Made by a program: the position numbers and the translations under genes. A DNA stretch of 64,000 nt. Origin: Euryodendron excelsum (lineage: Eukaryota > Streptophyta > Magnoliopsida > Ericales > Pentaphylacaceae). A model generated the notes under the pieces. It was not told the DNA's origin. It worked only from the letters and a program-made list of their open reading frames with translations, and did not search any database. Location: positions 33,070,501-33,134,500 of the forward strand of contig CM065388.1 of NCBI GenBank assembly GCA_033060915.1, written 5' to 3'. Shown here in pieces: positions 55,976 to 64,000 of the stretch (positions within the stretch are counted from its first letter, which is position 1; each line of letters begins with the position of its first letter).

Positions 55976-58293
55976 CAGAGCCTCTTTCAGTGTGAAAGGG
56001 GTCCGCAAACTCAATCTAAAAACCGTAATTTTCAATACACAGAGCTCGTACACTTCCTAAAACCTAGCTTCCTTACGTTTTCCAAACCCTAGCCTCATAT
56101 ATACTTACACACACCCCTATACACTTATACACTACCCTCCAACCCTCCACCCTGCAACTACGAAGATTTGAAGACCAAGACAAAGCTCTCAAAGACTGAA
56201 GCGAAGACTGAAGAAAAAGCAAGAAAGCAAGGCACGCAAAGCCAAGCAAAATAAAGAAGACACAAGGTAGGCTTTTATTTAAATTTCTGCACTTCTCCCT
56301 CTCTCTTCTCTCTCCTAACCCACTTGGGTTTTCTCTATTTTAATCTCCCATCTCTTTCCCCCCCTTTCTTTGCATGCTTAAAACAAGGAGACTCCCGGTC
56401 CATACGTAGGATTAGACTATTGGAGAGTCACCGTGTCGGGGGCTTTCTTTTAGTTTAACCGGACACCAAGTGGGTTCGGCCCCCTTGATTATGTGGTGAA
56501 GCCTTAACCTTGTATGTTTACGACCCCAAATTTGCATTGTGCATATCATGATTCTTGCATTCTTCCAAAAGTTGTTTTCAAAATCGTGTTCAAAATTGTT
56601 TTCAAACTTCTTTTCAAAATTGCATCAAAATCTCCTTTTTCAAAACCTTGTTTTCAAAATCACAATCCTAGGGTAATTCTAGCCTTTCCATGGCTAGGGT
56701 TGCTTTAGAAAAGTGTTACATTTAAAGTGACCAACATGGTCCATATTTTCAACTCTTTATTGTTTTCAAAACCACTTGCTTAAAGTGGTTCTAGCCTTCT
56801 TATGGTTAGAATTGCTTTAGGAAAGTGAAATATTTTATACCTTCCAAAAAACTCTCTTTTCAAAAGTCTCTCTTTCTAAAACCCTTCTTTTTCAACATGC
56901 TTTCTAAAATCTCTCCTTTTCAAAATTGTTTTCTAAAAACTCCTCCAAAAATCTATTTTTTAAAACTTCTCCTCTTAAATTCCTTTCCAAAATACTCTCC
57001 TCAAAATCCACTTTCTAAAAACGCTTCCCAAATTTCTTTTCTAAAAACTCTCTCCAACAATGTTTTTCCAAAAAAAATCTTTTTAAAAACTCTCTTCCCA
57101 AAATCTTCCTTCTAGAAACTCTTTTCTAAGATTCCCTTCTAAAAATCCTCGTTTCCGAAAACACACTTTCCCAAAATCCCTTTCTTTAGAGCCCAAGTTA
57201 AGCTGTAGAGCCCCGATTAGGAAACCCTAATTTTCTTTCAAAAAACTTGGTTGTCAAACTTGCCTTAAAACCTAAGTTTCCAAAACCTCTTGTTTCCTAA
57301 AACCAAGTCCTTCAAAACCAAACTTTTAAAATCTTCCAATCAATGTTCAATCTCTCAATTTTCCAATTCAATTTCCAATTCAATCTCTTTCTTCTAATCT
57401 TACCTTCTATTTTCAATTGGACTCTTATCCGAACTACGACTGAGCTGATTCCTCCAAAAGGATACGTAGGTAACCCTCATGGGTGCGATCTCCACTTTTT
57501 TCAAATCTCAAATTCTATAACATTTTTCAAATTCTAATTCTACAACTTCTTTCCAATCTTCAATTCTACAATCTTCTTCAAGTTTCCAATTCTATGTTCT
57601 ATTTCTAATTTCCAATTCCAAAAATCTATTTTCAAATCTTAATTTCCAAATTCTAAAACTTTCTAATTTCAAATCCATCTTTCCAAATCTTTTCTAAAAT
57701 CAAATCAATTTCTTTTCAAAATATATTTTCAAATCAAACCTTCCTCTTGCATATGCATATCATACATCATATCTTTTGAAACATTCTTTTTCAAAGTGGA
57801 TAGGATTGGACATTGGTTAGTTGAAGACTCTCGTAGGTGAATCTCGGGTAGATTGATATGTAGGTATTGAAAGGGTAGGGTAGGGTGATGGGTTGGTGCG
57901 TCTTCCTTACACGTAACCAACCTCCGAGCCTAGGATCACTCTTTTCGAAAGACTAAAACGGAGTTATTTTCAAAAAAGGGCTTATGTATTTTTCAAATAT
58001 TGCCAAACAACCTGTTTTCTTAAAAACCCTCTCTCGAGGAGATATTTTCAAAATCGTTTTCCAAAACCCTAAGTGTAGTTTTCAAATTATTCTTAGTCTT
58101 TAGGTGACCTAACTCACCTTAATCAACTTAGGTGCTGGCTCCAAATCTTTTCTAAAAGCCCATTATTCAAATCTATTTTCAATTCAAACCTAGTCACACT
58201 CATTCTTATAGGAGGGTGAGTTCTAACGAGAGAGTACAATTTTTTTCCCGCTTGTGTGTGTATTCCTCGAGTGCGAAAAATCTGGGCGCAATA

Positions 58294-58298
58294 GTAAG
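58294..58298. repeat. Target site duplication of solo LTR F (GTAAG), right
   Basis: GTAAG; one C/T difference from 54074-54078. Confidence 0.82.
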
Positions 58299-60053
58299 TG
58301 GTATGGTTTATTTTATGGAATGATCTGACTTGAAGGAGTGGTAGCATGAGTTAACCACTCGCTAAATGATTAGCTTTCCGAAGAAAGAGAAGATAAGGAT
58401 GAGTGAGGAAATTATCCACAGGCAAAACTTACAAGATATCGAAGCTAAGCAATGTGTGGCCGGATTATCAAAATGAAGAGGAATCGTCTTTCATTTTTCC
58501 CATAAAAAAAAAGAAGTGTTTATATTCCCTTTGCTTAGCCCCTAGTGCCTCATGACAAGCAAAATTTTCCTTGTCAACCTCGTTCTAAGACTGTCCCCCT
58601 ACATTGGGGCAGACAATAGTCGAGAACTCTAAGGATAGTATCCATGCTCTATCGTGCTAGGGTAGCATTGAAGGCTCTATGGATCAAGAAGTCTAGTTCA
58701 AAGGGAAGAGAGACCCTCATTTCATTTCCCATACAGTCAGAAGCAACTCCCTTGCCAAACCCATTGAGCCATTTATCTTTTTTGAGAAAAATCCCAACCA
58801 AAGGATCACCGCCCACATTAGGTTAGATTGAATTGTTAAAGAAAAGGTCTAAGGAAAAAAGGATTGTAGAATTGTTCGTTTCATAAAAGAAAAGAAAAGA
58901 GATAAAAAGGAAAAAGAAAAGCGAGGGAAAAGAGTTGCCAAGGGGCAAGAGAGAGAAAAAAAAATTATATCTCAGAAAAAGGCCTAAAGAAAGTCATGAT
59001 TGTGCCATCTTGAAAAGCGTAATAGAAAAGCTAAAAGATAAGAGAGTCATGTTTATCCCGAAAAGCATATAGAAAGGGCGAAAGAAAAGAGTCATTTTCA
59101 CTCTAAGAAGTATATAGTAAGAGAAAGGAGGAAATTTAAAGGTGATCCCAGGTGATAAAGAAGCCTAGTAGAAACAACAGGTTTGAGCCTTTACCCTTTC
59201 TTGCAACAACCCGAAACCATGGCCTACATTACAACCCTACTGAAGTCCACTCTGATTGAAAATGGATTGTTTGGTCTAAATGAGCTGAACACGCTGCCAA
59301 AGCTAAAGAAGGATGCTAACCCTACTGGGAAAAATAGTCGAGGATGGTATGGATCTAAACCCTGCTGAAAGTAACATCGAATTTAAGCTTATATATCCTG
59401 TTATTTTGAAAACCCCATAATCTAGCCTACATTACGATCCTAAAGCAAAGTCTCCTCAGATTGAAAGATTGGTCATTTATCGCTTTGCTAAAGGTTAAGT
59501 AAGCTGCTGCTGAAGCCCCGAGAGTTGAGCGTTTCAGCCCAATAATCTTATACACTAACCCCGAGGTAGAGAATTGTAGACGGTCAAAAGGTTGAGAAAG
59601 GTACGAAATGCTATCATCCAGTCAAGGTAAGGTTGAGCCAAAGGAGCGGCTACGCCCTCGAAAAGGAAGGAGTTACCATTCCAAATATACTAATTTTGAG
59701 AGCACCCCTTGTCATTCCATTAACTAGAATATTTCTAATATGTACATGTATTTTCTTAAAAAAAAAATGTGGGCATGAGCTTTGCATAGATAGAACATAG
59801 CTCCCTGTAGAAACAGAAGTCACCAACACAGTTTAATATCAAGCCATGAAATAAATATACATCTTCATCACTTCTACACATGCATCTGATCATATACTTA
59901 GCTATAAGAATCAATAATATCTTTACCTGCCCATGCATCTAACTATCATAAACATTCATCTTTGTACAAAATTTACAAAATAAAATGTCCAACATAAACA
60001 CATCTCCAGGATAGGGGCAAAAGAAGATCAAGGTCTACGGTAAGGGGCATCTA
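58299..60053. other. Non-coding 3' spacer of element B
   Basis: No gene is recognised. The part at 58640-58800 matches 33870-34040 of A (shared TCATTTCCCATACAGT and CAAACCCAT strings). A purine-rich stretch with repeated GAAAAG and AGAGTCAT (58860-59130) follows. The junction where pol is missing must lie in or before this spacer. Confidence 0.55.
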
Positions 60054-61900
60054 TCAAAGGTCAAAATCGATATCTTCTGGATTGAAATCTCTGAAACCCG
60101 GCATCTGAAGAGGTGGATAACTACTAAAAGCACCAGCATCCTGCGAAGAAGGCAAAACCAGAATCAGCAAAGTAAAAGAATAACTAAACAATAGCAGAGT
60201 AAAAAGAGGAAGGAAGGAAAGGATAAGATACCCCATCGCCTCCCATTTGGGCTAATCGAGTTGTCAAGGAAGCCACCTCTACCTGATACTGATCCCGCTC
60301 CATTTGGTACTTGTCCCTCTAGTCTCTCACGGCTGTAAATTCAGCCTGGGGTACGTATCCCCAGGCATGGTGACACAAGTCGTCGACTTCCTGGCCAACA
60401 ATATATCCGTCGACTACTTCCTCAAACCGGATGAAGGCACTGACGGAATGAGGCCCAAAGTGTGCAGCATAGTCTGCATTTGGAGGAAGCAGGAAACCGA
60501 CACCCGGCTAGCGCTCCTGATAAGGGATAGGAACTCCTTCCACCAAGGCTCCAAACATATACTCCGATGGATCTCCTGCTGACCTGAACTCCTCGTGAAA
60601 CTGGTGCCAGTGTCGATTTCCAAGGTAGGACTCCCAAGAATCATTGCTAGGAAAGGAAGCCCTCGACAGGGACAGTGGGACCAAGTACCTCACCGTCTCA
60701 TCATGAACTGATCCAATGAAGGGTTGCCAAGTCACGTCCCTTGCCTTAATCAGCTTCAGGTTTGCCTGAAGCGTCACAAAATCAATGATCTCCAATCGTT
60801 GGGCTACCCGGTCACGAACCCACCTCAAAGCATGATGATAAAGGTCATCCTCGATGACTGCAGGGTGATGAACTGGTAGGTACTCGTAGCTCCACCAAAC
60901 AAGAAAAGGCCAGAAACCAGTTATGCTTCCCCAGCGGGAGGAAGTCCAGACTCGCATCGATCGAAGGAAGCAGCTGAAGGAGAAGGAACCCCAATCCAGC
61001 TCAAGCAAGGCCCCAAGATTAGCTACTATGCTCACTAACCAAAAATGCACGAGCGACTTGTTGTTGTTGCAGAAGCAACTAAAGATGATGCACAAAACAA
61101 GTCGCCGCCTCATAATGTCTCACCGGGCAGGTGGTGGCTTAATGACAAAGGTACTGCCATCTCAACTGAGCTAGGAGACTGGGAAAGCAGAAAGCTCACG
61201 AGGGGGCAGGTCCAACAAAATACACGCGTCAGCCTACTGACTGACTGCAAGGTGATCCACCGACCGACGAAGGAAAGCCTTGTGATGATTGCCCAATCCA
61301 AAGGAGTAAGTCCTAACTCGAAGCGAACAAAATGGAAGGTCCCCGTCTCTCCGAACCACCTCTTGATAAGTGCTAGCACTAGATGTCGATTCAAGCGGTT
61401 AGCTTGTAATCCCATGAAAGCTCAAACCCAATCTATGCCAAAAAAGCCCGGTAAGATGGAGCGGCCCGTTGTATGGTCACAAAGACCTGATGGACAACCC
61501 CTCGGAAAGCTGTGTGTACGCGTGGAGGAGGCAGGTGTTGTCTGGAATACACACTAGGATGATAAGATGGATCCCCTAACAATGGAATTTCTGGTACCTC
61601 TAAGTCACCTAAATTAGCATCCGTCTATCTATGTCCAGAGGAGACCCTCCCGTAACCAGTCACCTGATCGCCAACACCCGGTACCTCATCCACTGCGTCA
61701 ATCTCCTCCTCAAAGGCCTACTCAACCGAAGGGAAGGGGTCTACTAGAGGTCTATTCCCCCGTCCGCTCTGACTAGAAGATGCACTCCCAGCAGATCGCT
61801 GACTACCCCTGGATTAACTGGAACTGCTGACAGAGTCCGTCTGAGCCGCCTTGCCAGAGTGACGTCTCCTCTCAGAACTGTCATTACCCGCATCTACCAT
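60054..61900 (-). pseudogene. Antisense plant-mobile-domain gene of element B, different type
   Basis: A start ATG at 61900 follows TTTTCAAG and opens MVDAGNDSSERRRHSG, a Ser-rich start. A segment at 61415-61110 reads ALIKRWFGETGTFHF..LTPLDWAIITRLSFVGR, close to the opening of the plant mobile domain as known from MAIN/MAIL-type plant proteins. A 201-codon stretch (61113-60508) with ALRWVRDRVAQRLEIIDF and HQFHEEFRSAGDPSEYMFG follows, then a part near 60300-60235 with DQYQVEVASLTTRLAQMGG. A short intron (60231-60142) and a final exon ending FRDFNPEDIDFDL (stop 60056-60054) complete it. The protein shares position, strand and overall plan with those of A and C but little sequence. Stops near 61415 and 61110 break it. 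Confidence 0.62.
60142..60231 (-). other. Putative short intron in the antisense gene of element B
   Basis: 90 bases from GTATCT to TTCTTCGCAG with a pyrimidine-rich 3' half. It joins MGGDG to DAGAFSS in frame. No such intron is evident in A or C. Confidence 0.5.
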
Positions 61901-63195
61901 CTTGAAAATGTAAGAAGTGGTGATATATGGTATATGCAGATAAGAAATAAAAGCAAACAAAAAATAAAGTAAAAATGATAACCAAAGATAGAAAAGCACA
62001 CATCTAATATTAGATCTTGCTGTAGCTTACTCAAAAGGTTTTTAAAACTCAACTCTCAAAAAGTTTCTTAAATTCAGTTTCTCAAAGGGTTTCTTAACCT
62101 TTTTCTCAAAATTTTTCAAAAAACTCTATCTTCCAAAGATTCTTTTTCAAAAGATTTTCTAATTCCCTTACAGTTCAAAATTAAATCTCGAAAGTCAATT
62201 CCTAAAATATTTATCTTTCCAAAAATCCATTCTAGGAGTCGTAATCTAAAATCTCAAAGTTTCATTTCAATGCTTTTCTAATTTTGACAATATTCCAGAT
62301 TTTTCAAAAATTCTTCCCTAAAAGGTTTTCAAGGTTTCGATATAAAAAATTCCTATTCCAAATTTTCTGTCAAGTTCCAAAATTTTCAGTTATCTTCAAA
62401 AAATCTAGTCATCAAGTCAAAACGAATTTCCTACACATTTTGATTTTTAAAATCCCGCTTTCAAGTCAAAATGAATTTCTTGCACATCTTGATTTTCTAA
62501 CTTTGAGTCAAAATGGATTTTCTAAATCTCTAGGGTTTTCTGTCTTTTTCCTTCAAAAAGATTTTATTCCAAAATTTTTCCAACCCTTTCGCTAAATTTC
62601 TAAAAATTTCAATAGAGTTTCACTTAAAAATGGCCCCTACCACTCTCGTGACATCAATACAAAATACAAACCATGCACTCTACAACATCACAATCGCATA
62701 GCATCAACACTAGCACACTTTTCAAATTTTTAAAATTTTCAAAAGATTGTTTTACTTTTCAACAACTCAATGATTTTCAAAGTTATCCCAAAATTTTTGA
62801 AAATCACTTTAAATGTTTTTTTAAAATATCCCTATATTTTTCTAAACACTAAACTCCAATATTTTCTCAATTTTTCTATTTTTCTAAGTATTTCTTTATT
62901 TTTCAAAAAATCACGAAACTTCACACGGCTGTTAAACACATTTTTCTAAGGCACACTGCATAAAAATTTAGCCGTAAAACTCAATACCCGAAGCTGTAGG
63001 GATAAACCCCCAATTCCTGCAGAAACAGCCCTTCACATAATCAAGTAAAATCACTCAAAGTCAATCAAACATGCACTAAAATGCAAAAATAACCTCACCA
63101 CAGTGTTCACAACTTATCAAAACATTAATTTCCACTGTTCACATGGTTCAAATGGAATTCTACACATTAAAATCGACATAAAATTAAAAACTCAC
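61901..63195 (-). other. Large putative intron of the antisense gene, element B
   Basis: It is bounded by GTGAGT (63195) and TTTTCAAG (61901). It is AT-rich, matches the equivalent intron of A over parts (for example 62407-62640 with 36930-37150), and carries two to three TCAAAATG..CATTTTGA hairpins. No long ORF. Confidence 0.42.
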
Positions 63196-63566
63196 CTCTT
63201 GAAGTTCTCTGGCAAAGTCTTCTCTTTCGGCAACTTTTCCAGCGATGATGTTTACTTCCGAAAATCCCTCGCGATTCCTATGAAGCACTCTTTCAATGTC
63301 CAAGCCAGTTTCCTCGCAAAGCCTCTCGATTTTTTGAAAATTTGTCAAATCTCGCAGCAGCGTCGAACCAACAGTTTGCTAGTTTTGATCCTAGGCCAAG
63401 CCAATTTTAACAAAGGCGTCACTAGTAGTGGCGCCAACTTCCAATTCCGGGCAGTTTTGCCTTTTTTCATACCAAAACTCGATTTGAAAGGCTTTTTGGG
63501 CCCAATATCCATTTCCAAACTCCCGTTTTCCAAAATTTCCAAAGTTGGTCCTTCTAACCGCCTCAC
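63196..63566 (-). pseudogene. Candidate upstream exon of the antisense gene, element B
   Basis: It matches the candidate exon of A: LEILENGSLEMDIGPKKPF and KKGKTARNWKLAPLL against similar residues in A. It ends at the same donor (AAGAG/GTGAGT). The exon contains a GGCGTCACTA/TAGTGGCGCC dyad (63415-63435), the motif otherwise seen upstream of the LTR TATA box. The plus strand is open over 205 codons here (63103-63720), so the coding strand is not proven. Confidence 0.4.
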
Positions 63567-63618
63567 GGTTAATATGGGAGTCTTACTCTATCATTTTCTA
63601 TCTTCAACAAGCAAAGAT

Positions 63619-63635
63619 AGAAAAAGAGGAGCAGT
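63619..63635 (+). promoter_or_regulatory. Polypurine tract of element B
   Basis: AGAAAAAGAGGAGCAGT lies directly before the 3' LTR and matches the tract of element A. Confidence 0.8.
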
Positions 63636-64000
63636 TGTATGTACCCCATTTTGGCCTGCTCGGCAGTCTCTAGTCCGTCTAGACTTGTATTCAAATCAAT
63701 GTGGACATATTCCAATTTAAATCAGCTTTCCAAATCTTATCCCGTCAATCAATCGCTTTGCAGGCCCGTCAAGGCCAAATAAAGGCAAAATGACCAAAAT
63801 GCCCTTAGGGGCATTGTCTGTCCACTTCCAGTGGGCACGTCTTCTCGAAGATGGTAAGTCTTCTTTTTAATCCACTTGCAGTCCAATTCTAATTCCAATT
63901 CCAATTAAATTTGGCACGCCTTTTGAGATAGTTGATTCCTCAAGGCGATAAGTCCATCATGTCCGGCACGTTTGTGAGAGAACTATTCGGAATTTTAAGT
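63636..64000 (+). repeat. 3' LTR of element B, first 365 bases
   Basis: It starts TGTATGTACC right after the polypurine tract and a GCAGT spacer. It shares private features with B's 5' LTR, such as the wording around the first GGGCACGTCTTCTCGA hairpin, which supports pairing them. It is cut by the end of the window. Confidence 0.85.

Larger units (their letters stand above)
54079..58293 (+). mobile_element. Solo LTR F (4.2 kb) behind element B gag
   Basis: This LTR begins TGTAAGCGAC and ends GGGCGCAATA (CA changed to TA). It is flanked by GCAAG (54074-54078) and GTAAG (58294-58298), a 5-bp duplication with one mismatch. It carries six copies of the hairpin plus GTAAGT unit (about 54277-54545) and a shortened G-poor block in U5. 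The flanking sequence belongs to element B: the tail behind gag on the left and the 3' spacer on the right. Confidence 0.9.
20840..64000 (+). mobile_element. Element B: gag-bearing, pol-less Tat/Ogre-like element, partial at its 3' end
   Basis: Element B is inserted in the 5' LTR of C. Its own sequence is 20840-23150, 42797-47265, 52450-54078 and 58299-64000; the rest is later insertions (element A, solo LTRs E and F). It has a 5' LTR, a PBS (45110-45127), a leader, gag (46674-47265 and 52450-53318), a 3' spacer, an antisense gene (60054-63566), a polypurine tract (63619-63634) and the start of the 3' LTR at 63636. No protease, RT, RNase H or integrase is found between gag and the 3' spacer. 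The 3' end and the right target duplication are outside the window. Confidence 0.88.

Noticed and set aside
54079..58293. Solo LTR F as the cause of the pol deletion in element B
   Set aside because: F has its own 5-bp duplication on both sides, so it inserted cleanly; the missing pol is a separate event and its junction is not resolved.

Overview
This window is plant nuclear DNA made almost entirely of one family of very large LTR retrotransposons. I see no host gene, rRNA, tRNA or bacterial feature. The coding remnants are Ty3/gypsy gag, aspartic protease, reverse transcriptase, RNase H, a second archaeal-type RNase H and integrase. The double RNase H, LTRs of 4.1-5.7 kb and a primer-binding site of the TGGCGACTC type place the family in the plant Tat lineage (Ogre/Retand-like). 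A large, repeat-rich angiosperm genome is the best fit; the species cannot be told.

The layout is nested, and most boundaries are set by TG...CA ends and 5-bp target duplications. Outermost is element C (minus strand). Its 3' part starts before base 1 and its 5' LTR begins at 18531 and is cut at 20839. Solo LTR D (7579-13310, flanked by CCAAT) sits in C's RNase H. Element B (plus strand) sits in C's 5' LTR from 20840 and runs past base 64000. Its 5' LTR is split (20840-23150 and 42797-45107), its gag is split by solo LTR E (47266-52444), solo LTR F (54079-58293) lies behind gag, and its 3' LTR starts at 63636. Element A (23151-42791, plus strand, flanked by ACTAT) is the only copy with both ends in view and sits inside B's 5' LTR. 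The insertion order is therefore C first, then B, D, then A, E and F.

The copies are complementary. A and C carry protease-RT-RNase H-aRNase H-integrase but no recognisable gag. B carries gag but no recognisable pol. All coding parts are broken by stops and frameshifts.

The most interesting signal is a gene-like unit on the antisense strand between integrase and the 3' LTR of all three elements. Its product resembles the plant mobile domain / DUF7745 group. It appears to have an upstream exon next to the 3' LTR, a 1-2 kb intron with a conserved GT donor, and a main coding exon; B's version is of a different type and shows a second short intron. C's copy of the large intron has been filled by about 25 tandem mini-hairpins. 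The LTRs also hold unusual structure: hairpin plus GTAAGT repeats, a GGCGCC dyad upstream of the TATA box, telobox clusters, a long G-poor block in U5, and a duplicated core promoter in LTR E.
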